Shown here: positions 10,649 through 20,722 of the stretch, piece by piece
How the letters are laid out: each line of letters opens with the position of its first letter
Position numbering within the stretch: the stretch's first letter is position 1
Origin: Picochlorum sp. 'celeri'
Lineage: Eukaryota > Chlorophyta > Trebouxiophyceae
Assembly: GCA_010909725.1 (NCBI GenBank)
Contig: JAACMV010000007.1
Span: 1,426,001-1,490,000, forward strand
Length of the DNA stretch: 64,000 bases
Direction of reading: 5' to 3'
Position numbers and translations under genes: made by a program
Notes under the pieces: generated by a model
Databases searched by the model: none
What the model saw: the letters and a program-made list of their open reading frames with translations, nothing else
What the model was told of the DNA's origin: nothing

Positions 10649-12025
10649 ATGATTTCTCAATTGATGGTGCTGTCACCTCGTGGTGATGTGATTATTTTGA
10701 AGGATTTCAAGGGGAATGTGTGCAAGACGTCTCCAGAAATTCTGTTTCGAAGAATTACATTGAAAGACGCGCCTCCTGTGTTTTGCGTGGATGGAACCCA
10801 GTATCTATACATCAAAGCTGGTTCGTTGTATTGGGGTGCGACGACGAGGGAGAATGTGTCCCCATCTCTTGTATTAGAGATGCTGAATCGGTTGTTTTGG
10901 ATTACCAATGATTATGTGGGGCATGTGTCCGAGGAGTCTGTTAGGAAGAATTTCGTGCTCATTTATGAGTTATTAGATGAGATTATGGATTATGGGTTTC
11001 CGCAGAATTCGTCGACGGAGAGGCTGAAGGAGTTTATTGCCATGGAGCCTGCTGTGTCACGGCCCAAGGCTCCTCTGGCATCCATTGGGTCTGGACCAAA
11101 GGAGGTTGTCAAGTCTGTGCTGAGCACGTCGAGAACGGGAGCCAAGGAAGAAATTTTTGTAGACATTGTAGAAAAATTGACGGCGATTTTCGATGTGTCT
11201 GGACGTCTGAGGACGTCCTTTATTGTCGGGTCTGTACAGGTCAAGTCCTATCTGCATGGAAATCCAATGATTCGCCTTGGTTTATCAGAAAACTTGCTTC
11301 TTCTTTCAGATGATGTTTCGAATGATGATGGTATGCCTTTGAATTATGGATCGTTAGACGATGGGCTTGGACCAGTCGTTCTGGATACGTATTCTCTGCA
11401 TGAGAGTGCTGATCAGCAGGTGTTTGCCCAGGACAGGATACTAGAGCTGGTGCCACCAGAAGGGCATTTTTCTCTCCTGACGTATCGTAGTTCAAAGTCA
11501 TTCCGTCCTCCATTTAGAATTTATCCGGCCGTTGAAGACGATATTAATTCGGATGAGAAGATGACGCTCTACATCAGACTCTTGGCAGAATATGAACCCC
11601 GCAAGACAGCATCAGGGGTCGAGATTGTGCTACCACTTCCACCGACCGTGTCTCGAGCTCATATAGATACAGATACACAGGATAATGAAGGCCCATTATT
11701 GTCAAAGTTGACTGGTAAATCGTTCCAACAGAGCGCTGAATGGTATCCGAGAGATTCAAAGTTGGTCTGGGTGTTGAGAAACCTACCAGGTGGCAGGGAG
11801 CACACCCTTCGAGTACGACTCACCATTGAGCCTGGACAGGCCCACATGGTCCGACATGAAATGGGACCAATCATGGCCCATTTTGTGTTGCCGGGAAAGC
11901 CGACAATGAGCGGGTTGGATGTGAAATACTTGAAAATCATGAAGGATACATCACGGGGACAGGCCCCCTCCAGATGGTTTCGAGCTGTTGCTGTGGCAAA
12001 CACATATCTCGTTCGGACGGACTAA
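10649..12025 (+). CDS. AP4M1: AP-4 adaptor complex mu subunit
   Basis: A 458-residue single-exon protein. It begins 'MISQLMVLSPRGDVIILKDFKGN', the longin-like N-terminus typical of AP mu chains and closest to AP-4 mu. Residues ~190-455 are the mu homology domain that reads tyrosine-based sorting signals: it opens with 'KEEIFVDIVEKLTAIFD', contains 'SFRPPFRIYPAVEDD' and ends with 'SGLDVKYLKIM...WFRAVAVANTYLVRTD'. AP-4 sorts cargo at the trans-Golgi network. TGTAA at 12042..12046 follows the stop. The MIA40 gene converges with 46 nt between stops. Confidence 0.9.
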   Translation: MISQLMVLSPRGDVIILKDFKGNVCKTSPEILFRRITLKDAPPVFCVDGTQYLYIKAGSLYWGATTRENVSPSLVLEMLNRLFWITNDYVGHVSEESVRKNFVLIYELLDEIMDYGFPQNSSTERLKEFIAMEPAVSRPKAPLASIGSGPKEVVKSVLSTSRTGAKEEIFVDIVEKLTAIFDVSGRLRTSFIVGSVQVKSYLHGNPMIRLGLSENLLLLSDDVSNDDGMPLNYGSLDDGLGPVVLDTYSLHESADQQVFAQDRILELVPPEGHFSLLTYRSSKSFRPPFRIYPAVEDDINSDEKMTLYIRLLAEYEPRKTASGVEIVLPLPPTVSRAHIDTDTQDNEGPLLSKLTGKSFQQSAEWYPRDSKLVWVLRNLPGGREHTLRVRLTIEPGQAHMVRHEMGPIMAHFVLPGKPTMSGLDVKYLKIMKDTSRGQAPSRWFRAVAVANTYLVRTD

Positions 12026-12071
12026 GAATCTACATATATCATGTAAGATGTATAGTAATAAATATGTATGA

Positions 12072-12497
12072 TCATGCATCACCTCCACCTGAGAAGAATT
12101 GCTCAGTGTGCTCTGGATGCTTCTCCAAGCACTTTTGAAACTTTTCAAAATGCTCTATGCAATCGTATCCTTTGACTTCAGGATGCGTGCTCTTCATAAA
12201 ACAACTAAATGAATCTACGAATGAATCCTTACACGGTCCTTGCATCATATCCTCTGCGTCACAGAGTCATGTGTCATAGGACATGGAACAAGAGGAGACA
12301 GCATACCATCATGATGGTTGTTTCCTTTCATCATGCGATGCAGTAACATTACTACGAATCGTACCCACACAAGGACACTCCAGAGCCATTTCAATCTGTT
12401 TATCTATATCATGTGGGTGTGCTTCTGCCGCCTTGTCCATTTCTTCTGCAAGGCTGTCAAAAACCCCACCCTCTTGTTCTTCTTGTTCTGAAGCCAT
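12072..12497 (-). CDS. MIA40: Mitochondrial intermembrane space oxidoreductase MIA40/CHCHD4
   Basis: Exons 12497..12365 and 12253..12072 on the reverse strand give 104 residues; the 111-nt intron has donor GTACGA and acceptor ACGCAG. The redox-active CPC motif (C41-P-C43) sits in 'ALECPCVEDMMQGPC', followed by two CX9C pairs (CKDSFVDSFSC and CIEHFEKFQKC). That is the MIA40 signature. The protein oxidatively folds small Cys-rich proteins on import into the intermembrane space. No N-terminal membrane anchor, as in animal and plant forms. Exon 2 is too short to appear as an obvious open frame; the join restores the CPC-to-CX9C spacing. Confidence 0.9.
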
Positions 12498-12722
12498 GAT
12501 CGTTGTCACTGATCCCACAAACGTCCAGAATTCTACTGGACCATCATATTGCAATAAGTATACTGCGAATTACAATTGCAGAAAAGCACTGCATAATACT
12601 GAATTTCAGGCCTACTCAAAAAACGTCTCAATTAAGAAACTTGTCAATCAACCAATGCGATCCACTTGTTGTTGTTACATGAACTGCGCACATAACTCAT
12701 CGCAATCAAAAATTGTATCAAA

Positions 12723-13751
12723 ATGCAGCAAATTAGAGGAGTATCGCCGGCAGGTGCGTGCCAGCCCAGGTTGCAAAGTGTGGCTGTCCGTCACACTTGG
12801 CCTTCAGGTGCACGTCGACAGTGGAGAATACAGTCATCGGACCTCGATGAGATTGATCCTATGACTGGAGAAGTCATCGAAGGGACTGCTCGTGCGAGAA
12901 CTGCCTCGAATACAGTATCCACTGGACGTTTCACCCATGCCTACAGAGGAAGTGCTGACAGCAATGCTTCATTGCCAGTGGTGTGCGCTCATGGTCTCGG
13001 TTCTTCCAGTTACTCGTTTAGAAAGACTGTCAACTTGTTAGAAAAGGATGGTGTTCAGGCAATGGCGTTTGATTTCCTGGGGCATGGTGCATCAGATCAC
13101 CCGTCATCATCAGAGTTCTCATACACACAGGATGCATATATTTCAGAACTACAGAATCTCATGGAAACGTTATACGGCGATACACCCGTAGTACTTATTA
13201 CTCATGGATATATCCTAGGGCAATATGCCATGTTGTACGCAGCAAGGAATCCCGATAGAATTGCCAAACTGGTGACACTGAATGTCCCACTTGGCCTCAA
13301 ATCAAAGCTACGACCAGAATTGGCTCAGTACAAGAGTCCAATACCGTTTTTAAAACCAAAAGAAAACTCTCCTTTCGACGGAAGATTCTATAATGCTGCC
13401 GGTGGACCGTACGCACTGTCTGCGACAGATGCAGATGCATATAATGCTCCATACGAGCAGTCACCAAACAATGCCTCTGCCGCCATTTGGCACACCATGG
13501 AGAACTGCGATTGGGAGGCTTTAAAAAAGCAGGTAGATGAAGAATTCGCGTCATTTCAAAAGCCAACATTATTGATTCATGGGAATTCGGATTCCTTCTT
13601 GGATGTCAAGGGTACTCTGGATTGGTTGGAGGAGAAGCGTACCAATATGAAAATGTGCTATGGAATAGAAGCAAAGCTTGGCCACATGCCACAGGAGGAC
13701 TATCCAGAGGCCATCCATCCAGTAATACTTGAATACATTACGTCAACGTAA
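12723..13751 (+). CDS. Alpha/beta-hydrolase-fold protein, plastid-targeted, nucleophile missing
   Basis: A 342-residue single-exon protein with a basic, Ser/Ala/Gly-rich N-terminus of ~60 residues typical of a plastid transit peptide. The fold is clear: oxyanion loop 'VVCAHGLGSSSYSFRK', 'AFDFLGHGASDHP', a C-terminal acid loop 'LIHGNSDSFLD' and 'GHMPQEDYPE' with the usual His. The nucleophile elbow reads H161-G-Y-I-L-G166: the residue that should be Ser/Asp/Cys is Ile164. The family resembles haloalkane-dehalogenase-like plastid proteins of plants, some of which have lost the nucleophile. Catalysis by the usual mechanism is therefore unlikely; a binding or scaffold role is inference. The Esa1 gene converges, with 10 nt between stops. 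Confidence 0.85.
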   Translation: MQQIRGVSPAGACQPRLQSVAVRHTWPSGARRQWRIQSSDLDEIDPMTGEVIEGTARARTASNTVSTGRFTHAYRGSADSNASLPVVCAHGLGSSSYSFRKTVNLLEKDGVQAMAFDFLGHGASDHPSSSEFSYTQDAYISELQNLMETLYGDTPVVLITHGYILGQYAMLYAARNPDRIAKLVTLNVPLGLKSKLRPELAQYKSPIPFLKPKENSPFDGRFYNAAGGPYALSATDADAYNAPYEQSPNNASAAIWHTMENCDWEALKKQVDEEFASFQKPTLLIHGNSDSFLDVKGTLDWLEEKRTNMKMCYGIEAKLGHMPQEDYPEAIHPVILEYITST

Positions 13752-13761
13752 TAACAACATC

Positions 13762-15197
13762 TTACATGTGAACTCGTTTTCCCGAATGATGTGTGACAAT
13801 CAGCGGATCATATCTCAGCCGAGATGGATCAATTTCTATATTCTTCTCCGAGGATATCGTCCTCAGATGTTCATCAATAATCTTCTGTGTCACAGAAATG
13901 ATATGATCTCCTTTCCAATACTTGATCAAAGAAAGCCCTTCCAACGTCTTGACAATATCTTCCGTCCGTATGGACGTCCTATCTGAAATATCTTTAATAC
14001 TCATACTATGCTTGCAGTCTCGAAGCGTCTCCAGTATCACCCTCGTCCAGTACGAGCGATACGACACAGCTCCTAAATCAGACAACGGCCTCTCTGGACT
14101 CCCCACTCGACCCTCCTTTTTGGACAATTCATAGGAAAAGGCAATCAAAAATCGACCATACCCCTTCCTCTGATACGGCGGCAGAATCAAAATACATGCC
14201 AAATTATTCCCTTCCGCTGAATCCTTCTCCTTTGAAAAATACCCAACCACATGATGCCCATCCTTATCCACCTCACACAACACATAAAACAGGAATGGAT
14301 CCACATCATAATACAGCGTCTTGTGGTCCAAAAACAGCTTGGACAACAGGCACAAATTCTGACAGTACACCTTTGCCTTCTTCCCATCTACTTCAAACAT
14401 GGATATCTGAGGATTCGTATACGTCCCAGCAAGCGCCGTCCCTGCCCTCGCAGGAGACCTATAAATCTCATCCCCAGGAGGACACTTGAGCGTGCACTTT
14501 GCCATGTGCCGCAACAGCGTCTTCTTCTTCCTGAAATACTTCAACGTATACTCACATATATACAACTTCTGACAAGACGCATGCGGCTCTGGATACGGAG
14601 AAAAATACCACGTATCAATCTCATGCCTCCCAAGCTCAATCACCTGAACATTCTTCACCTTGGTCTTCTCCTGATGCTCCTTCTCCAAGTACTGATCCAG
14701 AGGAGGCAGCTCCTCCACCGACGGACTCAGATGATTAATCTCAGCATACTGTCGCTTCTGTCGACGTGTCATCTTCTGATTCTGCATGCTCGTATCCTCC
14801 AACCCAGACGCCGAACCCCCCGAACCCACCCTCGGAAGACTCTTCGCCACAGACACAACATTCGACGCTGTAATCCACTCATCCAACCGCTTATCCAACT
14901 CATTGTAATGAATATAGTACATAACACCGTACTTTGAGTCCATCCGTTGCTCAATAATCTCGCCGAGGTGCTCTTGATTATCAAACGTCGCTGTACACAT
15001 CACAGACGTCCCAATCTCCAAGGTACCCTCAGGAACAACCTGCACAGAATCCGTCAAAATACTAGTACAGTATCCACCATACTCATACCATGAATCAAAC
15101 ATACCTGTCGCTGTGACGCTGATTCCGTCGATGTGAGTGTCGTGCCATTAGTATGAATCACGCCCTCTTCCTCCTGTCCTTTCCTTTGTTGAACCAT
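13762..15197 (-). CDS. HAM1: MYST histone acetyltransferase, Esa1/TIP60 type
   Basis: Exons 15197..15105 and 15039..13762 on the reverse strand give 456 residues; the 65-nt intron has donor GTATGT, acceptor TGTGCAG, phase 0. Residues ~33-90 are a chromo-barrel/Tudor-knot domain (YYIHYNELDKRLDEWI). The MYST domain starts with 'VQVIELGRHEIDTWYFSPYPEP' and a C2HC zinc finger (CEYTLKYF..LLRHMAKC). It then has the acetyl-CoA loop 'ILPPYQRKGYGRFLIAFSYELSK', the catalytic Cys in 'NLACILILP' and the general-base Glu in 'GSPERPLSDLG'. This is the NuA4 catalytic subunit acetylating H4/H2A. A TGTAA motif overlaps the stop codon (13766..13762). Confidence 0.93.
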
Positions 15198-15241
15198 ATT
15201 TTTATTATTATTACCATGTACTATTACTATTATTCAATTCA

Positions 15242-16405
15242 TTAAGAAGCATGGCGCTTCGTCGTCCTGACCTGACTGTGTTTGTACAGGCTACTAGAAA
15301 TCAGTCCTGAAAAGACGAGAAACACGGCAATCCACTGCTGCCATAACAGCGCATGCCCACTCCAGACGACGCTTGCTAATATAGAGAAAAACTTCCTTGT
15401 GGTCGTCACGAGGGTATTCGTCAACGATCCAAAGGATTTTATTGTATAGAAAATGAACAATTGGCCAACAGCACCGCAGATGCAAAAGCTGAGAATGTCA
15501 TATCCTGCTTCTGGGTGTGCCATGCAGAATTGAATCACATCACGGCCTGCATGGCTAAATACAAACATCATGGGGATGTAAAAAACACCAGTCCAGAAAT
15601 TCATCCAGCACATCATGTGGAGTGCAGTGCTGTGCTTGTATTTTTTATTAATGGCATCCTGGGTCACATTGGTGTATCCATCCAGCATGAGGTTTGAAAA
15701 GCATAAAAAGTATCCGAGAGGGGCGTTGGGATAGGCTACGCCATGTCCTCTTCTCCCAGAGAATCCAGCAAACATGGAGACGCCGGCTGTGACGAGAGAA
15801 CAGCACAAGTACTCAATGACAGAGTAGCGCTGGTGGTGCAACAGGGTGCCAAGCACCATGACTGGTATCATCTTGGAGCTCTTGGCCAATACTTGAGCAG
15901 GGTATGGTATATAATATAATGCTTGGTATCCACATGCTGGGCCAAAGCAGTTTGTAAACCCAGCCTTCCAATACGCAGACATGGGTGGATGATCAGAAGA
16001 AGAAGCATTCTCCTCCTCCTCTCCATGGCTCATCCTAGAAGAAGAAGAAGAACCCCATTGGAACATCTTCTCCGTGATAAGGATCAATAGAAATGCCCAG
16101 ATGAAACAGGCCCATGACTGAAATGAATTCAATGTCGCTAAATGAGGAAATCGCTCCTTCTCCGCACCAAACTGCTTTGTTGACAACACCTCCTGGAACA
16201 GTCCCTGCGTAATGTAGGCTCCATAGGTCCCGCACACACAGATTATTAATTTGAATACCTGCCATGCTATATGTGGACTAGGTTTCATATCAATCACCTG
16301 TGCGTGGATGCCATTCGTGCCTTGTTTTTCCTTTGGCGGTGGAGCAGTGTGATCACCTGGATCTGTCCCCCGCCTCTTTGATGCACCTCGAGTGGTCACA
16401 GCCAT
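15242..16405 (-). CDS. UDP-galactose/UDP-glucose transporter-like, SLC35B/UTR family
   Basis: A 387-residue single-exon membrane protein with about eight to ten hydrophobic helices after a polar N-terminus of ~45 residues. Family motifs include 'GLFQEVLSTKQFG' in helix 1, 'ALYYIPYPAQVLAKSSKMIPVMVLGTLL', 'NLMLDGYTNVTQDAI' and 'GSLTNTLVTTTRKFFSILASVV'. They match the UDP-galactose/UDP-glucose transporters of the ER and Golgi (SLC35B1, HUT1, plant UTR). The loop after helix 2 carries a Ser/Glu insertion. No classical KKxx ER-retrieval tail; the C-terminus is basic (VRTTKRHAS). Confidence 0.85.
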   Translation of the reverse strand: MAVTTRGASKRRGTDPGDHTAPPPKEKQGTNGIHAQVIDMKPSPHIAWQVFKLIICVCGTYGAYITQGLFQEVLSTKQFGAEKERFPHLATLNSFQSWACFIWAFLLILITEKMFQWGSSSSSRMSHGEEEENASSSDHPPMSAYWKAGFTNCFGPACGYQALYYIPYPAQVLAKSSKMIPVMVLGTLLHHQRYSVIEYLCCSLVTAGVSMFAGFSGRRGHGVAYPNAPLGYFLCFSNLMLDGYTNVTQDAINKKYKHSTALHMMCWMNFWTGVFYIPMMFVFSHAGRDVIQFCMAHPEAGYDILSFCICGAVGQLFIFYTIKSFGSLTNTLVTTTRKFFSILASVVWSGHALLWQQWIAVFLVFSGLISSSLYKHSQVRTTKRHAS

Positions 16406-16697
16406 CCTGCAATATCAATTCTATACAACGAGCAAGATGTTGTGACTAAACAACAAAGGCGACATTAGCGCCATGCCATGATGGTGGTGGATCGATGCGT
16501 CTCTTGGCAAAAATCTCATCGGAGGGGTTCTTCTTTCGTGTTTCTTCCTTCTTTCCGACACCAGTCAGTCCAGTACCGATTGGCACAGAAAAAACAGTAC
16601 CCTGTATATTTTTATTTATTTATAGACAGCCAAGAGTCGTGACGAGACGATATAGGAACCTGAAACGTGTCTTCTCATGCTCCGAATCTAAAAAGAC

Positions 16698-17678
16698 ATG
16701 GCAGAAGACAATGTGCAGCATCATGATATCGAGAAAGAACGACCTCAAAGGCGAAAGCTTCATTTGAAACCTAGAGATCCAGAAGCTGCTGCTCGGATAG
16801 AGGCGGAGCGGTTGCGGGAGAGTTATCAGCACGGTGTGTTTGGGGACGCCAAGCCCCGTGAGGTTGTGATTGCGGATAGAGTTGGGAAGAGTGAGGAGGA
16901 TATATTGAAGGAGGAGGTGCAGAAGGAAAAGTTGCATGTATGTGTGGTGGTTGTAAGAATGGCAGGTAGTATTGAGGGTTCTCACTTGTACATTGTTGGA
17001 TTGCAGTTGAGGTTGACCCCAGCGCAGCATGAGGAGAAAAAGTCTCATGAGGCTGCTGTGAAGGAGATTGAGGATCAGATTGAGAAGGAGTCTGATGAGA
17101 AGAAGAAGGATTTGTTGCGGGTAGAGTTGCGGGCGCGTGTAGAAACATTGGATGCGTTGATGGAGAGGTTTGTGGCAATGACGTTGGAGAATGCCAAGTC
17201 TGGAGATGTACCACGGGTGTCTCAGTTGAGAAAGGTGCAGCATGAGATGCATCAGCATGAGAGAGGGGGGGCGACTGGGGTGGTTCATCAGCATCGGTAT
17301 AAGCCAACGCAGCAGTATACTAGTAGACATCCTGGGCAGCAGTATACGGGTAGAGGTGGGGGTCATCCGCCACGGGGTGGAGGTGGTGGTCGGTCTGGAT
17401 ATGTTCCAACGCCAGTGGATGGTGGGAGGTATGGTCGAGGTGGGGTTCCAGAATGGGCACATCATCAGCCTGGAAGAGGAGGAGGAGGAGCAGGAGGAGG
17501 GATTGATGCGGGAGCTGTCATGTATCCAGAGTACTCGGCGCATCGAGGTGGTCGAGGAGGAGGAGGAGGACGGCAGCAGTTGCCTCCGAGGGATGTATTT
17601 TATCAGGGGCCTTTCCCTGGGAGAGGTGTGGGAGGGGAAATTGAATTTGACTCCTTTTCGGATCAGGACAGATATTAA
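16698..17678 (+). CDS. RGG/Gly-rich putative RNA-binding protein (eIF4B-like motif)
   Basis: The reading frame is open throughout (326 codons), but 16938..17006 looks like a 69-nt intron without stops (donor GTATGT, acceptor TTGCAG). Splicing gives 303 residues and joins 'QKEKLH' to 'LRLTPAQHEEKK', removing a hydrophobic stretch that fits nothing around it. Near the N-terminus 'RRKLHLKPRDPEAAARIEAERL' and 'GVFGDAKPREVVIADR' resemble the short repeated motif of plant eIF4B and related translation factors. A coiled-coil (120-180) and a C-terminal Arg-Gly-Gly region (from ~230) follow. The role in RNA binding or translation initiation is inferred from composition; no RRM is present. Confidence 0.7.
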   Translation: MAEDNVQHHDIEKERPQRRKLHLKPRDPEAAARIEAERLRESYQHGVFGDAKPREVVIADRVGKSEEDILKEEVQKEKLHVCVVVVRMAGSIEGSHLYIVGLQLRLTPAQHEEKKSHEAAVKEIEDQIEKESDEKKKDLLRVELRARVETLDALMERFVAMTLENAKSGDVPRVSQLRKVQHEMHQHERGGATGVVHQHRYKPTQQYTSRHPGQQYTGRGGGHPPRGGGGGRSGYVPTPVDGGRYGRGGVPEWAHHQPGRGGGGAGGGIDAGAVMYPEYSAHRGGRGGGGGRQQLPPRDVFYQGPFPGRGVGGEIEFDSFSDQDRY

Positions 17679-17736
17679 CTAATAACAACAACAAGATGTA
17701 TTATGATGATGACAATGTAACATTATTATTATTATA

Positions 17737-19143
17737 TCAGAATTCTCTATCAGGAAGTATGATCGGAGCGACCAGTGTCCACATGTACAGGGCTGCAGCA
17801 ATCCATTGGGATGTGATTTTCACAGCAACGCTTGTCCAGCCAACATCAATCAAATCCTTTTCGATTCGACCGCTCCCCCATCCGGTCATTAACATTCCCG
17901 TATACATGGACGCTAATGCAAAGATGATGTAAAATTGGACGTAATTGTATGTGACTGCTTCTCTATCCTGGTCCTTGTGAGCAGGGGATGCAGCATCTCT
18001 GGTCATTCCTGCATCACTGGACGGTGCCATGTCTACTCCACTGGATGTCATCTCTGCTTCTTCTAAAAGTGAATCTTCTGCATCTGTTTGGAACGTTCTG
18101 GTGTTGGAGCCAGCTCGGAAAGCTGCCCACACAGTACTGGCAAGGGTCAACACCATGCCCATGGCCAATGTTGTGCTGGATGCTGCATTCAACCTCTGCC
18201 CCAACATATTGCATTCGTAGTCTCTTGGTTCAGATTGCAGCGCCGAAAATCCTAAATATGATACATAAAGCGTGATTGCTGACGCAACAAAAATGGAGGC
18301 TCCAGGATTGACGCGTCTGACTGATGGATGCAGGGTCAAAATGCTCAATACCACGCATGCAATCAGCCCAATAGTGATCAGAGACATGTTGAGAGAGCAA
18401 TCCGGTCCAGATGGCGAGAACCAGACATATGATAAGACAATCATGACACAGGACGCGCCATAGGCCCCCACTGTTGCAACCAGCAACGCATACAAGTATC
18501 TCTCATCCTCCTCTCCTTCAAACACCCAGGCTTCATTCCACGCGTTCGTCGCATCAATGATGATGAGAGTCTGAATTGCCAGGAAGAGAGGAGAAACAAC
18601 CTTTGATACTGCAGCATATACTGTAATAACACCATTGGAGAAGAAAAATGGGACAATATTACACACAAGCCAGAGCATAGCCTTCACAAGGTATCCACCA
18701 TGATGAATGTACGCATCTCTCCAGTCATCCTTGTATTGTACTGGGGCAGGAAATGACATGACCAGTGCCAACCCAGAGAAGAGGATACAGTTCCCTAGAG
18801 ACAGTCGAAACACTGCCTGTTCTCCAAACCATTCGTCAGGTGGTTGGTCTCCATCCTTGCCAAATTGCTTAATAATCCCTACATACATATAACTGAGTCG
18901 ATACATGGTTCATCTGAGGGACGCATGATACAAAAACAACGCACATGGAATGTGAGAAATGACTGGCTTGGCAAAGTCACGAAGCATCCACGCAAACAGC
19001 ATAGAAAACATGAACAAGACGCTATATGCCACTCGAGCGCTACTTTTAAGTATCTCTCTTGTCGCTACGGAGCAACAACACCAAGCACAGCTCGCTGCGA
19101 GACTTGACGCGCAAGCCCCGAGGGAGGGCAAGACGAACAACAT
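17737..19143 (-). CDS. SERINC: Serine incorporator (SERINC/TMS1) membrane protein
   Basis: Exons 19143..18945 and 18878..17737 on the reverse strand give 446 residues; the 66-nt intron has donor GTGCGT and acceptor ATGTAG. The join rebuilds the family segment 'ISHIPW|IIKQFG' (T|GG codon split). The N-terminus has the family's Cys-rich stretch (CAWCCCSV) and then 'ARVAYSVLFMFSMLFAWMLRD'. About ten transmembrane helices follow, with conserved 'GEQAVFRLSLGN', 'WLVCNIVPFFF' and 'VMIVLSYVWFSPSG'. SERINC proteins are lipid-scramblase-like ten-TM proteins of endomembranes. The start at 19143 is the ATG just ahead of the Cys-rich segment; a frame open further upstream has no homology. Confidence 0.9.
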
Positions 19144-19577
19144 ACTCTTGTTGTTGTTCTTTTTCTTTTGTTTTTCACTTCTCTTTTGTTGTGTTGTAAA
19201 CCCGTATGGACCAACTGCTCTAATGAGGAAGAATAATGGCACCTACCTACATTAGACGAAAAGGGTCCACCCCTGTTCGTACGGTACGAGCCCTGCTTCT
19301 TTTGAGAACATCGTCACTGTCAAAGTAGTAGGTAAGGATCAATCTTCATGCATAGAAGACTATCAACTACAGCAAGCAATATACATATTGCTTTGTTGGC
19401 CTTGGCTTTTACTTACAATGGATACCAGCAGAAAATGATGATGAAATGTGCAATAAAATAGCCATCTTCCAGACTGCCAGCATCAAAAGAGAAAAGATGT
19501 ATCAAAGATGCAAAAAACTCGACGCTAGATCACAACATTCTTTTCAATCTAGAATAGCAATGCCGTCATACATACAT
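19144..19577. other. Intergenic region, 434 bp
   Basis: Between the SERINC start and the LHCB stop, both on the reverse strand. It should hold the LHCB 3' UTR and the SERINC promoter. The reverse complement of TTACA at 19413..19417 is TGTAA, about 160 nt past the LHCB stop, a plausible poly(A) signal. Confidence 0.55.
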
Positions 19578-20722
19578 TTAGTTTCCTGGAACAAACTTGG
19601 TGGCGGCAGCGAATCCATTGTTGACGGATGGGTCAGCCAAGTGGTCAGAGAGGTTCTCCAATGGTCCCTTTCCGGTCACAATAGCCTGAACGAAGAATCC
19701 AAACATGGAGAACATGGCAAGACGACCATTCTTAATCTCCTTGACCTTGAGCTCGGCGAAAGCCTCTGGGTCATCAGCAAGTCCGAGTGGGTCGAATGGA
19801 CCTCCTGGGTGGAGTCTGTCAAGACCCTCAGCCCATTCAAAGTTTCCTCCTCCGTTACGGTATCCCTCAACAGCTCCCATAAGGATGACCTGGACGATCA
19901 AGGTGGCAACGATGGAGTGGGCGTTGATGAATCCGTTGAATCCGAGGTACTGGATACCCTCATCGTCGAAAATCTTGGCTCCAGCCTTGAACCATGGGAT
20001 GTTTCCAGTGTTGGAAGACCACTCTGGGACGATGCATCCCAAAGCTCCGAGCATAGCCCAACGAGCGTGGATCAACTCAAGCTCTCTGTTACGGGCAAAG
20101 GTCTCTGGATCAGCAGAGAGACCGGCGGTATCCCATCCGTAGTCTCCTGGGAACTCACCGGTGAGGTATGGCACATCTGGGGTGAATGGACCAAGGTACT
20201 TTGGACGGTTTGGACCATACCTGGAGACGTCAAAAAATTAAAAAATGTTAGTCTCTCATTATCAAAGGCATGCTCCAGGCGAGAGCGTCGGCGCATATAT
20301 CGGATTGGCACCCATGATGCAAAAAAAATCTTTCTTTATCCTTTCATATCTTGCCCACACCATCATGCCGGGACACACTCACAGCCTCGGCTCGTTGCCT
20401 GCGCATCGTAAACAAACCGCATCTAGTATAGTAATAGTACGTACCACTCAATCTTGGAAGAGGAGGTCTTCTTTCCGGACTTGGTGGCAGCAACCACAGT
20501 CTGGGAGGTCTGCAGAGAGAAGAAGGAAAAAACCAAACAACGTGAGACATCCGCACCCATGACATGCGTCACTAAGCCAATAATATTATTTTATTTCATA
20601 AAATACACAACGGAGGTATAGATCCTCCTGTGCGTCTCAGACAAGTAGAACAATGGTCGTACCCTGGCAGAGCGACGGACAGTAGCGTTAGCAAAGCTTG
20701 TTTTGATAGTGGAGGTCATCAT
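19578..20722 (-). CDS. LHCB: LHCII-type chlorophyll a/b-binding protein
   Basis: Exons 20722..20663, 20509..20445 and 20220..19578 on the reverse strand give 255 residues. Introns are 153 nt (GTACGA...CTGCAG) and 224 nt (GTACGT...CTCCAG). The join rebuilds the mature LHCII start: '[18 protein letters not shown]' with TG|G split. Exons 1-2 encode the transit peptide ([17 protein letters not shown]). Helix B motif '[17 protein letters not shown]', helix A motif '[21 protein letters not shown]', and the trimerisation-type 'WYGP' motif are present, as are the mature-length features of a major trimeric antenna protein. It binds chlorophyll a/b and lutein in thylakoids. Codon use is strongly biased, as expected for a highly expressed gene. 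Confidence 0.95.
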
